Assembly: GCF_027921445.1 (NCBI RefSeq)
Contig: NZ_CP115667.1
Location: forward strand, 372,001-436,000
DNA: 64,000 bases
From: Peptoniphilus equinus
GTDB lineage: Bacteria > Bacillota > Clostridia > Tissierellales > Peptoniphilaceae
Direction of reading: 5' to 3'
The notes beneath the pieces were generated by a model that searched no databases, was not told where the DNA came from, and saw only the letters and a program-made list of their open reading frames with translations. The position numbers and the translations under genes were made by a program. Positions within the stretch are counted from its first letter, which is position 1. The number at the start of each line of letters is the position of its first letter. This document shows, piece by piece, positions 26,371 through 36,152 of the stretch.

Positions 26371-27191
26371 GTAAACTGCTGCTGAAGCTCAAACCTTTCT
26401 ACGAGGAGCTGGAGTATACCACGGCACAAAGTGAACTGGAACGTATGCTCATGACGTGTTTTGGTTATAGTCGCACGGATATTTTGTTAAATCGGGTGGA
26501 GTTGACTGAGGCGCAGGTACAAACTGTCATGGCTATGGTGCGTCGGCGTCTGAACCGCGAGCCGCTTCAATATATCTTAGGCGTTCAAAACTTCTACGGC
26601 AGAGATTTTCTTGTCGGGCCGGAAGTGCTTATTCCCCGATTTGACACTGAAAAAAGCGTGGAGGTCATCCTTCGCAATCTTAAGAGTACAGCTCGGTTTT
26701 TGGAGTTGGGATGCGGCAGCGGCGCCGTGGCAGTGACAGTTCAGCTGGAAACCGGGGCCAACGTTGCGGCGGCGGACATATCTGAGGCGGCGCTGGAGAT
26801 GACCAAGCGTAACGCTACACGGTTAGGGGCAGACGTGACGGTCATTCGAAGCGATTTATTTTGTGGCGTGACAGGCACTTTTGATGTGATTTATTCCAAT
26901 CCGCCGTATATTCCCACAAAGGACATGGCCGCCTTACAGGACGAAGTGAAGCACGAGCCGGCGCTGGCTTTAGACGGCGGTGCTGACGGCTTGGATTTTT
27001 ATCGGCGTATTGCCGCTGATGCAGCGCCCTATCTTGTTTCTGACGGCGTGCTCATCTTTGAAATCGGGTCGGGGCAGGCTGAGGCGGTATCCGATATTTT
27101 GGCGGCTCAGGGGTATACGACGAGCGTGTTTTTAGATATGGAAGATCGCCCTCGGGTGATTTTGGGGAAAAGAGGTGAAACTCATGTATGA
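26361..27191 (+). CDS. prmC: Release factor glutamine methyltransferase
   Basis: 276 residues. The N-terminal five-helix domain contacts the release factor; the SAM domain has '[15 protein letters not shown]' and the catalytic 'NPPYIP'. It methylates the Gln of the GGQ motif of PrfA, which is encoded directly downstream and overlaps it by 8 bases. Confidence 0.94.
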   Translation: MEVSKLLLKLKPFYEELEYTTAQSELERMLMTCFGYSRTDILLNRVELTEAQVQTVMAMVRRRLNREPLQYILGVQNFYGRDFLVGPEVLIPRFDTEKSVEVILRNLKSTARFLELGCGSGAVAVTVQLETGANVAAADISEAALEMTKRNATRLGADVTVIRSDLFCGVTGTFDVIYSNPPYIPTKDMAALQDEVKHEPALALDGGADGLDFYRRIAADAAPYLVSDGVLIFEIGSGQAEAVSDILAAQGYTTSVFLDMEDRPRVILGKRGETHV

Positions 27192-28248
27192 AAATTTAAG
27201 TGTGTTTGAAGATAAGTATCAGGCTCTTACCGATGCCCTCTGTGATGTGGAAGTCATTAACGACTCGAAAAAGTATCAGGAGACGGCTATCGAACACGCC
27301 GAGATTGAGCCTATTGTCATGAAATATAGAGAGTATAAAGAGCTGACTGCACGGATTGAAGAAAACAAAAGTCTGCTCAAAGATGCCGACGATGAGTTGA
27401 AAGAGCTGATTAAAGAAGATTTGAAAGAGGCGGAGAACCGTCTCGACGGCGTGGATAACGAACTCAAAGTTCTGCTGATTCCCAAAGACCCTAACGATAA
27501 CAAAAACGTCATTGTGGAAATTCGTGCCGGCGCAGGCGGTGACGAGGCGGCGCTGTTTGCAGGGGTGCTTTTCCGGCAGTATGTACGCTATGCGGAGCGT
27601 CATGGTTGGCGTGTGGACATTATGAACACCAACGAAATCGGTATCGGCGGCTACAAGGAAGTTATCTTTATGATTCTGGGAAAAGGCGCCTACTCACGAC
27701 TGAAATATGAGTCGGGGGTGCACCGTGTCCAACGTGTGCCGGAGACGGAATCCGGAGGCCGCATTCATACCTCCACAGCCACTGTGGCAGTATTGCCTGA
27801 AGCCGAAGATGTAGAAGTTGAAATTGACTTAAACGACTGCAAGTTTGATGTGTTCCGCTCGTCAGGCAACGGCGGACAAAGCGTCAACACGACGGACTCC
27901 GCCGTCCGGCTGACGCATATTCCCACAGGCATTGTCATCAGTTGCCAGGATGAAAAATCTCAGCTTAAAAATAAGGAAAAGGCACTCAAGGTCTTAAAGT
28001 CTAAACTTTACGACCTGAAGCTCCAGGAACAGCAGGGTGAGCTTTCGGAAGCACGCAGTTCCCAAATTGGATCCGGAGACCGCTCAGAGCGGATTCGTAC
28101 GTACAATTATCCTCAGGGGCGAGTCACTGATCACAGAATCGGTCTGACACTCCATAAAATTGATACCATTGTCGACGGTGAGCTGGATGAGATTATCGAC
28201 GCGCTGATCGAAAGTGATCAGGCGACAAATCTGCAGAACGCCCACTAA
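27184..28248 (+). CDS. prfA: Peptide chain release factor 1
   Basis: 354 residues, full length. The GGQ motif is at residues 230-232 ('[17 protein letters not shown]') and the UAA/UAG-reading region is '[24 protein letters not shown]', which includes the PxT-type anticodon-like tripeptide region. ATG 27184 follows GAGGTGA; an upstream GTG lies in the SD. Confidence 0.96.
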   Translation: MYENLSVFEDKYQALTDALCDVEVINDSKKYQETAIEHAEIEPIVMKYREYKELTARIEENKSLLKDADDELKELIKEDLKEAENRLDGVDNELKVLLIPKDPNDNKNVIVEIRAGAGGDEAALFAGVLFRQYVRYAERHGWRVDIMNTNEIGIGGYKEVIFMILGKGAYSRLKYESGVHRVQRVPETESGGRIHTSTATVAVLPEAEDVEVEIDLNDCKFDVFRSSGNGGQSVNTTDSAVRLTHIPTGIVISCQDEKSQLKNKEKALKVLKSKLYDLKLQEQQGELSEARSSQIGSGDRSERIRTYNYPQGRVTDHRIGLTLHKIDTIVDGELDEIIDALIESDQATNLQNAH

Positions 28249-28249
28249 T

Positions 28250-28278
28250 TTGAATTTTCAGCCGAAACGTGATATACT
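28250..28278 (+). promoter_or_regulatory. Upstream promoter of the DUF177-rpmF unit (P1)
   Basis: TTGAAT, 17-base spacer and TATACT directly after prfA. It would give a leader of about 100 bases. It stands in tandem with a second promoter 80 bases downstream. Confidence 0.6.
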
Positions 28279-28331
28279 AAGCGAGCTGTGTAAAAAACTC
28301 TTGATAAAAGGGGTTTCTCAGTAAAATTTCC

Positions 28332-28360
28332 TTGAAATCAAGGCATTTTTAAGATATAAT
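28332..28360 (+). promoter_or_regulatory. Downstream promoter of the DUF177-rpmF unit (P2)
   Basis: TTGAAA, 17-base spacer and TATAAT, 26 bases before the DUF177 ATG. It is a near-consensus sigma-A promoter. Confidence 0.85.
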
Positions 28361-28386
28361 AACGTGTATGAAATTTTGAGGTGGTT

Positions 28387-28911
28387 ATGAGGCTTACGAT
28401 TAAAGAATTTCTGGCTGCTCCCGATCAAAATTTACACTTTGAAGGGCAGTTGGAGGCAAACACGACACAATATGACACCCGGGGACTGGAAATAGTCTAT
28501 CCTGTGCACTACGATGGCGTGCTGACCAAGCTCGGCAACTCACTGAAGCTGGACTTGGATGTCCGTTACTCTTTAGCGACGCACTGTGACCTCTGCCTGA
28601 AACCGATGACCACTGACGTCCAAGGGCATATGGAAGCCTATGCGCTGGACTCGCGTTTCGATGACGCCTTTGAAGACAGTGACTTGGATACCTTTGAGAT
28701 AGAGGATGAGACCATTGATGTGGACGATCAAGTCATGGCGCTGGTGATAACCTCCCAGCCTTTGAAGACGGTGTGCAGTGACACGTGTCAGGGATTGTGT
28801 CCACAATGTGGTGCGGACTTAAATTTAGGTCCCTGTGGATGTGATCACGAAGCGGTTATCGATTTACGATTTGAAAAGCTCAAAAATTTATTTAACGATG
28901 AGGAGGTGTAA
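28387..28911 (+). CDS. DUF177 (YceD) protein
   Basis: 174 residues. It has the YceD pattern: an N-terminal beta region, 'CDLCLKPM', an acidic middle, and '[23 protein letters not shown]' near the C-terminus. YceD is almost always encoded just before rpmF and has been linked to 23S rRNA accumulation. ATG 28387 follows GAGGTG. The rpmF SD overlaps its stop. Confidence 0.9.
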   Translation: MRLTIKEFLAAPDQNLHFEGQLEANTTQYDTRGLEIVYPVHYDGVLTKLGNSLKLDLDVRYSLATHCDLCLKPMTTDVQGHMEAYALDSRFDDAFEDSDLDTFEIEDETIDVDDQVMALVITSQPLKTVCSDTCQGLCPQCGADLNLGPCGCDHEAVIDLRFEKLKNLFNDEEV

Positions 28912-28913
28912 TA

Positions 28914-29093
28914 ATGGCAGTACCTAAACGCAAAACATCCAAACAAAGAAAGAACAAGAGAAGAGCATCTTCTTATAGATTAAATAAGACTACGGTTATC
29001 GAGTGTCCAAACTGTCACGAAGCTATGCAACCACATAGAGTGTGCCCTAGCTGTGGATACTACAACGGAAAAGAAGTTGTCGCCGTTGACTGA
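28914..29093 (+). CDS. rpmF: Ribosomal protein L32
   Basis: 59 residues: '[20 protein letters not shown]', then the zinc ribbon 'CPNCHEAM ... [13 protein letters not shown]'. It starts 2 bases after the DUF177 stop behind a GAGGAGGTG SD. The zinc-binding form matches the zinc form of L31 in the same genome. Confidence 0.97.
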   Translation: MAVPKRKTSKQRKNKRRASSYRLNKTTVIECPNCHEAMQPHRVCPSCGYYNGKEVVAVD

Positions 29094-29108
29094 AACTGAC
29101 GAACAAAG

Positions 29109-29131
29109 CTTCCCTGAGGGGAAGTTTTTTT
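29109..29131 (+). terminator. Intrinsic terminator after rpmF
   Basis: CTTCCC, a TGAG loop and GGGAAG, then seven T. Confidence 0.88.
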
Positions 29132-29144
29132 AATGTTTGAACTG

Positions 29145-29153
29145 TGATAAAAT
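29145..29153 (+). promoter_or_regulatory. Extended -10 promoter of yebC
   Basis: TGA-TAAAAT, an extended -10 box, lies 28 bases before the yebC ATG and directly behind the rpmF terminator. The -35 position falls in the T-run. Confidence 0.5.
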
Positions 29154-29180
29154 AAGACAATAGAACTGAAGGAGGTACTT

Positions 29181-29918
29181 ATGTCAGGACATTCAAAGTG
29201 GCATAACATCAAACAGAAAAAAGGCAAAGAAGACGCTAAGCGTGGACGGATGTTCACGAAGATTGCGAAATATATTATGGTAGCTGTCAAAGAAGGCGGC
29301 GCCGATCCGGAGTACAATCCCAGCTTAAAAGTGGCCATCGATAAGGCCAAAGCTGAAAACATGCCCAATGATAACATCGAACGGGCCATTAAAAAGGGAG
29401 CAGGTGCCGACAGCGGTGCCAACTATGAAGAAGTGGTCTATGAAGGTTACGGTCCGAGCGGCATTGCCGTGATGGTGGAGTGTTTAACCGATAACCGCAA
29501 CCGCACCGCGCCGGATGTGCGTCATGCCTTTGACAAGTTCGGCGGCAATATGGGCACGCCGGGTTCCGTATCGTTTATGTTTGACAAAAAAGGTCTGATG
29601 GTCATCGAAGCGGAAGGCGTGGACGGGGACGAGCTCATGCTCACCGCACTGGATGCCGGGGCGGAAGACGTCTCAGACGAAGGCGAAGTCTTTGAAATTA
29701 CTACGGCGCCGGAAGATTACCACGCCGTTCGTCAGGCTTTAGATGCGCAAGGCTATACTTTCGTTCAGTCCGACATCACCAACATCCCTCAAAACTACAC
29801 CACCCTCACTGACGCCGATGACATTAAGAATATGCAAAAGCTCATTGATATGTTGGAAGATAACGACGACGTTCAAGAAGTCTACCACAATTGGAATCAG
29901 CCTGAGGACGACGAATAG
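29181..29918 (+). CDS. yebC: YebC/PmpR family protein
   Basis: 245 residues, the standard length, with '[30 protein letters not shown]' and '[37 protein letters not shown]'. The family was annotated as transcriptional regulators; recent work assigns YebC proteins a role in translating proline-rich or other stall-prone stretches. AAGGAGG precedes the ATG. Confidence 0.95.
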   Translation: MSGHSKWHNIKQKKGKEDAKRGRMFTKIAKYIMVAVKEGGADPEYNPSLKVAIDKAKAENMPNDNIERAIKKGAGADSGANYEEVVYEGYGPSGIAVMVECLTDNRNRTAPDVRHAFDKFGGNMGTPGSVSFMFDKKGLMVIEAEGVDGDELMLTALDAGAEDVSDEGEVFEITTAPEDYHAVRQALDAQGYTFVQSDITNIPQNYTTLTDADDIKNMQKLIDMLEDNDDVQEVYHNWNQPEDDE

Positions 29919-29926
29919 GGGGCACT

Positions 29927-30526
29927 ATGAAAGTTCTTGCGCTAATGGGAGCCATGCGGCGTCATCACAACACCGAAGACGCCTTGGATATTTTTCTTGA
30001 GACCCATTGCCGAGGCGATGAGGTGGAAAAAGTCATCTTAAAGGACTTGAATATTGTGGATTGTCTGTCCTGTAACGGCTGTCAAAAAGCACCACGGTGC
30101 GTGGTACAGGACGATATGACAGCGTTATATCCCAAGTTTGAGGCAGCGGATCTGGTCATCTTTGCCGCGCCGATCTATTTCAATTCTATAGCCGGCGTAG
30201 CCAAGCTGTTTGTGGATCGTCTGCAAGTCTACTGGTCTCGGAAGTTTATCCTCAAGCTTGAACCCATTGCGCCAAGAATTGGAGTGGCCATCATCTGCGG
30301 CGGCGCCGAGAAGGAAGTCAATCAATTTGTTGGCACGGAAGCGGTGTTAAATCACTATTTTAAAGTGTCGAGTTTCAAGACCAACTACACCTTTGAAGTG
30401 GCAAACACCGACGACGAAGCCGTTCGAGACAGCGATAAGTATAAAGAGATGATACAGACCCGGTGCAAACCCGGCACGTATCGTGTGACAGGAGATGGAA
30501 TCTATGACTATAAACCGATATATTGA
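29927..30526 (+). CDS. Flavodoxin-fold NAD(P)H-dependent FMN reductase
   Basis: 199 residues. The flavodoxin-like fold is seen in '[19 protein letters not shown]', the cysteine-containing '[20 protein letters not shown]' and '[30 protein letters not shown]'. This 'C-x2-C' version is common in anaerobes' iron-sulfur flavoprotein-like reductases. The partner and substrate are unknown. It overlaps deoC by 23 bases. Confidence 0.82.
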   Translation: MKVLALMGAMRRHHNTEDALDIFLETHCRGDEVEKVILKDLNIVDCLSCNGCQKAPRCVVQDDMTALYPKFEAADLVIFAAPIYFNSIAGVAKLFVDRLQVYWSRKFILKLEPIAPRIGVAIICGGAEKEVNQFVGTEAVLNHYFKVSSFKTNYTFEVANTDDEAVRDSDKYKEMIQTRCKPGTYRVTGDGIYDYKPIY

Positions 30527-31154
30527 CCACACCCTTCTAAAACCCGAAGCCACCAAGGCTCAGGTACAACAGCTCATCGATGAAGCCAAGGCATACCATT
30601 TTGCCTCCGTGTGTATCAATCCCACCTGGGTGGCCATGGCTCATGAAGCACTCAAAGATACGGACGTGAACGTCTGCACCGTCATCGGTTTCGACCTGGG
30701 AGCTACCACATCCGCAGCCAAGGCCTTTGAAGCGAAAGAAGCTGTGGCGAACGGCGCTGATGAAGTGGACATGGTTCTCAACGTCGGACGGTTCTTAAGC
30801 GGCGAGGAGGATGCTGTGAGAGACGACATCAAAGCCGTGGTGGATGCCAGCGGCGATGCGATAGTCAAAGTCATCTTAGAGACCTGTCTGCTCACCTCGG
30901 AACAAATCCGACGGGCGTGCGAGTTGGCAGAAGAGGCCGGTGCCGATTTCGTCAAAACTTCCACAGGATTTAACCGGGGCGGCGCAACCGTCGAAGATGT
31001 AAAACTGATGAAAGCGTCGGTGACGCATCTGAAAGTCAAAGCTTCAGGGGGCATTCGAGATCTGAAAACCGCCCTTGCTATGATTGAGGCCGGTGCCGAT
31101 CGACTCGGCTGTAGCGCCGGAGTTGCCATCGTCAAAGAAGGACAAGCAGAATGA
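30504..31154 (+). CDS. deoC: Deoxyribose-phosphate aldolase
   Basis: 216 residues, class I aldolase. '[15 protein letters not shown]' at the N-terminus, Schiff-base lysine in 'DFVKTSTGF' and proton-relay lysine in 'VKASGGI'. It splits deoxyribose-5-phosphate to glyceraldehyde-3-phosphate and acetaldehyde. ATG 30504 follows GGAG by nine bases; the ATG at 30495 would overlap the SD. Confidence 0.95.
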   Translation: MTINRYIDHTLLKPEATKAQVQQLIDEAKAYHFASVCINPTWVAMAHEALKDTDVNVCTVIGFDLGATTSAAKAFEAKEAVANGADEVDMVLNVGRFLSGEEDAVRDDIKAVVDASGDAIVKVILETCLLTSEQIRRACELAEEAGADFVKTSTGFNRGGATVEDVKLMKASVTHLKVKASGGIRDLKTALAMIEAGADRLGCSAGVAIVKEGQAE

Positions 31155-31924
31155 GCCGTGTCGCATTTAGTCTCTTCGGCGTGGATGTGATGTGGTATGG
31201 CATCCTCATTGCGCTGGGGGCAGGCCTCGCCATCTACTTCGGCAATCGACTGGGTGATGTGGAAGGCTTTGAAAAAGACACCGTCTTCAACTATGCCACC
31301 GTGGCGCTCCTCGTGGGCGTGGTCGGGGCCCGGACCTACTATGTGCTATTCGAGTGGGAGTACTATGCCGCCCATCCGACGGAGATCCTCGCCATTCGAA
31401 ACGGCGGCCTTGCCATCTACGGCGGCATCATTGCCGGGGCGCTGTATCTTTTGTTCTTCGCAAAACACAAGGGCATCTCACCGCTGCGCCTCGCCGACAC
31501 CATCGTTCCCGGCCTCGCTCTGGCACAGGGGATAGGGCGATGGGGCAACTTTATCAATCAGGAAGCTTACGGCACACCCACCGACGTGCCATGGGCCATT
31601 ACCGTGGACGGCGTGAGTGTCCACCCGACCTTCCTCTATGAATCTGTGGTGGACATCGGCATCTTTCTCTTCCTGTACTTTGTCATGTATAAAAAGAAGA
31701 AGTTTGACGGTCACATTGCGGCCCTCTACGGCGTGCTCTACGGCATAGGGCGCTTCATCGTCGAGGGAATGCGGACGGACTCGCTGTACTTTCTCGGCTT
31801 TCGTGTCTCACAGCTGGTCAGTCTCACACTGGTCGCCGTGTGCGGCATCTATCTCGTCATCAAGTTCACTCAGACGCCGAAGACCACAACGAAGCCGACG
31901 AAGCATAAGAAGAACGCATCATAA
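31151..31924 (+). CDS. lgt: Prolipoprotein diacylglyceryl transferase
   Basis: 257 residues, polytopic. Family motifs: '[11 protein letters not shown]', '[13 protein letters not shown]', '[14 protein letters not shown]' and the signature '[13 protein letters not shown]', then 'HPTFLYES'. It attaches diacylglycerol to the lipobox cysteine of lipoproteins. The start overlaps deoC by four bases (ATGA). A Lys-rich cytosolic tail ends the protein. Confidence 0.96.
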   Translation: MSRVAFSLFGVDVMWYGILIALGAGLAIYFGNRLGDVEGFEKDTVFNYATVALLVGVVGARTYYVLFEWEYYAAHPTEILAIRNGGLAIYGGIIAGALYLLFFAKHKGISPLRLADTIVPGLALAQGIGRWGNFINQEAYGTPTDVPWAITVDGVSVHPTFLYESVVDIGIFLFLYFVMYKKKKFDGHIAALYGVLYGIGRFIVEGMRTDSLYFLGFRVSQLVSLTLVAVCGIYLVIKFTQTPKTTTKPTKHKKNAS

Positions 31925-31943
31925 CGAACACATCAGTAAAGAT

Positions 31944-31964
31944 AAGCCCTTCGGGGCTTTTTTT
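31944..31964 (+). terminator. Intrinsic terminator after lgt
   Basis: AAGCCC, a TTCG tetraloop and GGGCTT, running into seven T. Confidence 0.9.
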
Positions 31965-32256
31965 GTGCTCATCTTTGACGGGAGATGAGTCCTCATCCCA
32001 GGGTGAAGCCAAAGGCCAGGGGATTTGGTATAATGAAACAATCCTATGAGAGGGCGTCGGAGGGGACGTCTCGATGGCACTGCCCGTTCGTTGTCGGCGA
32101 AAACGTCCTTCGATGGCACTGCGCCCATTCGTTGTCGGCGGGACATAAGACACGACGGCGTCACGGCGAGAAGCGTTTAAAAAATCTTAAAACTTTTGTT
32201 ATAAATTAGAGGAAGTTTTGTAATATCTAAGTTGTATGATAATCATGGAGGTAGAG
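31965..32256. other. Leader/promoter region of the two-component operon
   Basis: Contains an extended -10 candidate (32026-32034, TGG-TATAAT), the direct repeat above, and a nearer -10 candidate TATAAA (32200-32205) with TTAAAA 17 bases upstream. One frame stays open through it (from about 31985 to 32209) but has no SD or family resemblance, so it is not called as a gene. Confidence 0.5.
32066..32140 (+). repeat. Imperfect tandem direct repeat upstream of the two-component operon
   Basis: Two adjacent copies (32066-32099 and 32103-32140) share ACGTC, TCGATGGCACTGC and TTCGTTGTCGGCG, differing by small insertions. They lie between a possible extended -10 (TGG-TATAAT ending at 32034) and the response-regulator gene, so they may be in its leader or be a regulator-binding region. 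They are not part of any supported CDS. Confidence 0.6.
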
Positions 32257-32946
32257 ATGACGTATAAAATTTTAGTTGCTGAAGACGACAAAGCCATACG
32301 GGATTCCATCGGGATCTATTTGAAAAATGCCAATTACGACGTGATCTACGCCAAGGACGGCGTGGAGGCGGTGGAGGCATTTCAAAGGGAAGGGGCGGAT
32401 CTGGTCATTATGGATCTTATGATGCCTCGACTCAGCGGGGAAGAAGCTATCTTACAGCTCCGAGCCCAGAGCTACGTGCCCATCATTATCCTCTCGGCCA
32501 AAGGGGAGGAGTATGACAAGGTGATCGGTCTGAACATCGGCGCGGACGACTACATCACCAAACCCTTCAACCCCCTGGAGCTCATGGCGCGAGTCAGCTC
32601 CAACATTCGTCGTTTTTATGAGTACCGTGACGGTCAGCACAAAAACAAAGTCATCGCACACGGCGACATCCAACTGGATTTGTTTGCCAAGACCGTAGAG
32701 GTACGCGGCGACATCGTCCATCTCACATCCATTGAATTCATGATTTTAAAACTCTTGATGGAAAATCCCAATCGTGTCTTTTCAGTGGATGAGATCTATG
32801 AAAATGTGTGGAATGAGCCGGCTATTGATGTCAAGACCGTGACCGTGCATATCCGACGCATTCGTGAAAAAATTGAGCTGAACCCGAAACACCCCATCTA
32901 CCTGCAAGTGGTGTGGGGCTTGGGCTATAAGTTCGCAACAAAGTAG
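32257..32946 (+). CDS. OmpR/PhoB-family response regulator
   Basis: 229 residues. Receiver domain with acidic pocket 'AEDD' and phosphoacceptor Asp53 ('VIMDLMMP'), 'SAK' and 'KPFNPLELMARV'. From about residue 130 there is a winged-helix DNA-binding domain ('LTSIEFMILKLLMENPNRVFSVDEIYENVWNE ... VHIRRIREKIE ... VWGLGYKF'). ATG 32257 follows GGAGG; an ATG at 32236 has none. It pairs with the kinase 8 bases downstream. Target genes are unknown. Confidence 0.93.
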   Translation: MTYKILVAEDDKAIRDSIGIYLKNANYDVIYAKDGVEAVEAFQREGADLVIMDLMMPRLSGEEAILQLRAQSYVPIIILSAKGEEYDKVIGLNIGADDYITKPFNPLELMARVSSNIRRFYEYRDGQHKNKVIAHGDIQLDLFAKTVEVRGDIVHLTSIEFMILKLLMENPNRVFSVDEIYENVWNEPAIDVKTVTVHIRRIREKIELNPKHPIYLQVVWGLGYKFATK

Positions 32947-32954
32947 GTGATTGA

Positions 32955-35123
32955 ATGAATAATGTAAAAAAAGCACTCTATACAACCCAAGGTATTTTAA
33001 CCGGTTTCAGTATCATTGCCATCCTGGCTGTCTTTGTCGCCTTAGGTGCGGCAAAGGTCAACTTCTTGAATCATGAACAGTATGACAGTCCGCGAGGGGA
33101 CTATCGCATATTGACACAAAACTCCCTTCTCTCGGATATGGATGACGATTACGCATCGGTGCCGAACTATTTCAAGTACTACATTCGCTCATATAAGGTG
33201 ACCAATGCGCCGTTTACCGAAGCGTACAAGGCGGAGTATCCCGGAGAAGTCTATCTTAGAATGAACCGCAAGGGTATGCGGTTCCAAAGCTTCAACACAG
33301 AAGAGGAAGCCTTGAATGCCGCAAAGGACATGGAGATTGTCAATCCGGAAGTCTCCACCCAAATTACGGAAGACCCGATTTACGGCACCTTTTATCTCAG
33401 CTCCGATGTGATGCACAACAACGTCGATCCCCAAGTCAAAGCCGCCGACTTTAAAGACGACAGCCACATTGTCGTCAGCGGACTCTATGAGAACGGGGAC
33501 ATTCACTTGTCCATGATTTCCATGCCGGACAAACCGGGGATGGAGAGAGAAAAGGATAAATTTGTTCGCTCCATCTATGAAGCTTTTAGAGTGATTACCC
33601 CGTCCTCCGGCGTGGAACGGATGAACTTCACCTATGCCCTGGACACCCAAGACGCGAGCTATTATCAAGCGCTAAGTGAAAGTCGGGTCAATGCTGTCAC
33701 TCTGCCGAATGCCGTGGTGGGTCTCGTCTTCGGCTTAGTGCTCCTTCTCATCTATGCTCTTGCCACCAACTATAAAGCGGGCAAGGAAGCGGGCTTCTAT
33801 CGCACCGTCTCCAGCATTCCCGCAGAAGTGGTCCTGGTCTGCATGGGACTGTGGTTCGGTTTCGCCGCGATAACCTGGGACTATTTCTCATGGAACTATT
33901 ACAACAGCGAGATTATGCTGCCGATAGAAGCAGCCATTGCCCTGATCATGTTTATCGCCGTATTCTCAGCCGGCTGTGCCATCGCCTACGTGGTGCACTT
34001 CGTCAAAGGCCTTTACACCGAAGGATTCCGCGCACCGATTGTCAGCAGCAGTATCATCGTGAGATTTGTTCGCTGGCTGAAACGCCGCACCCGACACGTC
34101 ACCGGAGAAATCATCGACTCTTCCGATGCTCTGATGGGTAAGCTCAGTGCCGATGCCTTTAAGAAACTCGTCCTCATCTTCGGCGTACTTCTTGTCCTCG
34201 GATTCTTGGCCAGCATGCTCTTCGTCTATCCCGGCGTCAATCTGGTGGTATTTTTCCTCTGGGCGGGACTCCTGTTCTTCTTCTTCAACCGTGTGAGCCG
34301 CTACGCCAAAGATTTGGATACCATCGAGCGCTATGCGAAAATCATCAGCACTGGCAACTACAATGTGAAGATTGACGAATCCGAAGTCGCCTTTGTCGGC
34401 CTGGCAAAAAATATCAATGCCATCACCGACAACATGGATCAGGCAGTGAGCAAAGCCGTGCAAAGCGAGCGTATGAAAACCGAGCTCATCGCCAACGTCT
34501 CCCACGATTTGAAGACTCCGCTCACCTCCATTATCAACTACTCGGAACTGATCAGCACCGAGACCGATCCTGAGAAAATCAAAAGCTACGGCAGTGTCGT
34601 CCATGAGAAATCCCTCAGACTCAAAGTGCTCATCGAGGACCTGTTTGAAGTCTCCAAGCTCTCCAGCAACAATGTGGAAGTGGACTTACAGGAACTGAAC
34701 TTTAAACAGCTGGTTGAACAAGTCATCGGCGAATGGGAAGACAAACTGGAAGAGAAGAACCTGACCGTGGTCTTCGATGCGGCTGAAGGAAATTACACCC
34801 TGTCCCTCGACGGGAACAAAACCTCGCGCATTCTCGACAACGTTCTTTCCAATGTTTATAAGTACACCTTGGAAAACACCCGTGTCTACGTTAGCTTGAC
34901 ACATAAGGAACGTGTGGATTTGGAAGTCAAAAACATCTCCAAGTATCCGCTGAACATCTCCGAAGATGAATTGATGGAACGCTTTATCCGCGGCGACAAG
35001 TCCCGCAGCACCGAGGGAAGCGGACTGGGCCTCAGCATTGCAAGGAGTCTGGTCGAGGCACAGGGCGGAAGCTTTGCCATTGATATCGACGGCGACTTAT
35101 TTAAAACACACCTGAGCTTCTAA
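32955..35123 (+). CDS. Membrane sensor histidine kinase
   Basis: 722 residues. TM1 at about residues 13-34, then an extracytoplasmic region of about 200 residues with no family I recognise, then several TM segments between about 250 and 440 (an unusually multi-spanning second part). A HAMP-like stretch precedes HisKA with His517 in 'NVSHDLKTPLTSIINYSELI'. The HATPase domain has 'NVLSNVYKYT' and 'GSGLGLSIARSLVEAQGG'. The architecture resembles BceS/VanS-class cell-envelope kinases in order only. Cotranscribed with its response regulator. Confidence 0.92.
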   Translation: MNNVKKALYTTQGILTGFSIIAILAVFVALGAAKVNFLNHEQYDSPRGDYRILTQNSLLSDMDDDYASVPNYFKYYIRSYKVTNAPFTEAYKAEYPGEVYLRMNRKGMRFQSFNTEEEALNAAKDMEIVNPEVSTQITEDPIYGTFYLSSDVMHNNVDPQVKAADFKDDSHIVVSGLYENGDIHLSMISMPDKPGMEREKDKFVRSIYEAFRVITPSSGVERMNFTYALDTQDASYYQALSESRVNAVTLPNAVVGLVFGLVLLLIYALATNYKAGKEAGFYRTVSSIPAEVVLVCMGLWFGFAAITWDYFSWNYYNSEIMLPIEAAIALIMFIAVFSAGCAIAYVVHFVKGLYTEGFRAPIVSSSIIVRFVRWLKRRTRHVTGEIIDSSDALMGKLSADAFKKLVLIFGVLLVLGFLASMLFVYPGVNLVVFFLWAGLLFFFFNRVSRYAKDLDTIERYAKIISTGNYNVKIDESEVAFVGLAKNINAITDNMDQAVSKAVQSERMKTELIANVSHDLKTPLTSIINYSELISTETDPEKIKSYGSVVHEKSLRLKVLIEDLFEVSKLSSNNVEVDLQELNFKQLVEQVIGEWEDKLEEKNLTVVFDAAEGNYTLSLDGNKTSRILDNVLSNVYKYTLENTRVYVSLTHKERVDLEVKNISKYPLNISEDELMERFIRGDKSRSTEGSGLGLSIARSLVEAQGGSFAIDIDGDLFKTHLSF

Positions 35124-35137
35124 GTATACAGACATCG

Positions 35138-35173
35138 AACCCTTAACGTGACACCGCTTTAAGGGTTCTTTTA
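35138..35173 (+). terminator. Intrinsic terminator after the kinase gene
   Basis: GAACCCTTAA (35138-35147) pairs perfectly with TTAAGGGTTC (35160-35169), 12-base loop, then TTTT. Confidence 0.8.
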
Positions 35174-35297
35174 CGTGCAGGGACGGTACAAGGCGTTACC
35201 GCCGGCGTGGCAGGTTGGAGGCGGCAAGACTTGGCGCCACGTAAGTGACTAACGATTCTCCTGGTGCAAGAGCGGACGATTCCTATGCGAGGAGCTT

Positions 35298-35325
35298 TTG
35301 ACAGCAGACAGGAAATGGGTATAAC
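35298..35325 (+). promoter_or_regulatory. Promoter of the ArsC/Spx-like gene
   Basis: TTGACA, 16-base spacer and TATAAC. The predicted transcription start near 35332 is about 11 bases before the ATG, so the SD AGGAGAGGTGA lies at or across the start of the transcript. Confidence 0.6.
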
Positions 35326-35342
35326 GTAGGAGAGGTGAGACC

Positions 35343-35690
35343 ATGCTATTTATCGGTTACCATCGGTGCAGTACCTGTAAAGGGATTGAAGCGCTGATGC
35401 AGGACAAAGGACTGGACTATACGTTCAGAGACATTAAAGACGACAACCCTACCCCGGAGGAGCTCGAGGCGTGGCATAAGACGTCGGGACTTCCCCTCAA
35501 GCGTTTCTTCAACACATCGGGGATGAGCTATCGGGAGCGGGGGCTGAAAGACCGCCTGCAAGACATGAGCGACGATGAGAAATATCAGCTTCTAGGAAGT
35601 GACGGAATGCTGGTGAAGCGTCCGATTCTCATCACGGAGGAGAAGGTCTACGTAGGCGCAGATGTGAAAAAGTATATCAACAGTCTTTAG
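35343..35690 (+). CDS. ArsC/Spx-family thioredoxin-fold protein
   Basis: 115 residues, the usual length of the ArsC/Spx/YffB group. A C-x2-C redox pair lies near the N-terminus ('YHRCSTCKGIEALM'), then 'RDIKDDNPTPEELEAWHKTSGLPLKRFFNTSGMSYRE' and the cis-Pro region 'LVKRPILITEEKVYVG'. It could be an Spx-like RNA-polymerase-binding stress regulator or a thiol oxidoreductase; the overall sequence is nearer the YffB/arsenate-reductase-like branch than true Spx. Monocistronic. Confidence 0.82.
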   Translation: MLFIGYHRCSTCKGIEALMQDKGLDYTFRDIKDDNPTPEELEAWHKTSGLPLKRFFNTSGMSYRERGLKDRLQDMSDDEKYQLLGSDGMLVKRPILITEEKVYVGADVKKYINSL

Positions 35691-35694
35691 AGAG

Positions 35695-35714
35695 GCCGGC
35701 ATTGCCGGCTTTTT
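35695..35714 (+). terminator. Intrinsic terminator after the ArsC/Spx-like gene
   Basis: GCCGGC, an ATT loop and GCCGGC, then five T. Confidence 0.85.
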
Positions 35715-35913
35715 GTGTGGGAGAAACGTCGTCGGCTCACAACTTCTTTTATGGACAGACACGGTGGACAAAAGGCGAGAGGACGTGAACGCAGCAGCGA
35801 CCGATTGGCATCGCACATGACGGGCAAGGGGCGTTGACCCATGCACTGTAAAAAAACTATAAAAAATTTACGATGATTCAAAAAAAGAACTATGAAAAAA
35901 CGAAAAAATCCAT

Positions 35914-35919
35914 TATAAT
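35914..35919 (+). promoter_or_regulatory. -10 box of the first BspA/SLH gene leader
   Basis: CAT-TATAAT-T, about 300 bases before the surface-protein ATG. The same CAT-TATAAT-T stands at the equivalent place before the second copy (38505). No good -35 is seen in either, so an activator may be needed. The transcript would begin near 35926 and carry the leader ORF, repeat tract and hairpin. Confidence 0.65.
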
Positions 35920-35954
35920 TCTCCAGTAAGACAGTATAGAAAGGGTGGACGAAG

Positions 35955-36131
35955 ATGGCTGTTATCGGTACAATCTTCAGACGGACAGACGGACAGACGG
36001 ACAGACGGACAGACGGACAGACGGACAGACGGACAGACGGACAGACGGACAGACGGACAGACGGACAGACGGACAGACGGACAGACGGACAGACGGACAG
36101 ACGGACAGACGGACAGACGGACAGACGGTAA
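35955..36131 (+). CDS. Leader ORF carrying the 8-bp repeat tract (copy 1)
   Basis: 58 codons in the present state. The ATG lies 6 bases after a good SD (AGAAAGGGTGG, about 35939-35948). The first residues are MAVIGTIFR, followed by repeats of the octapeptide R-R-T-D-G-Q-T-D produced by three 8-bp units, and it ends with TAA (36129-36131) right after the tract. The equivalent ORF in the second leader starts MTAIGTIYR, so the coding start is conserved with substitutions. The peptide is probably not a product in itself; its reading frame past the tract depends on repeat number. Confidence 0.6.
   Translation: MAVIGTIFRRTDGQTDRRTDGQTDRRTDGQTDRRTDGQTDRRTDGQTDRRTDGQTDRR
35978..36128 (+). repeat. 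Perfect 8-bp tandem repeat tract, 18 whole units (copy 1)
   Basis: Unit ACGGACAG, uninterrupted and without a single mismatch, with a partial unit at each end (151 bases). It is free of stop codons in all six frames. Perfect identity implies active slippage or recent expansion. It lies inside a leader ORF between the promoter and a BspA/SLH surface-protein gene. Confidence 0.97.
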
Positions 36132-36152
36132 TCTTTTTGTGCGCCCACACAT

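Noticed and set aside
31985..32209. 74-codon ORF upstream of the response regulator
   Set aside because: No SD, no homology, and the apparent repeat in the peptide is explained by the DNA direct repeat.
35978..36128. CRISPR array
   Set aside because: The 8-bp units are contiguous with no spacers, and no cas genes are present.
35687..36148. Open minus-strand frames encoding Pro-Ser-Val-Arg-Leu-Cys repeats across the 8-bp tract
   Set aside because: They exist only because the 8-mer has no stop in any frame; no SD, no family and the plus-strand leader ORF has a conserved start with SD.
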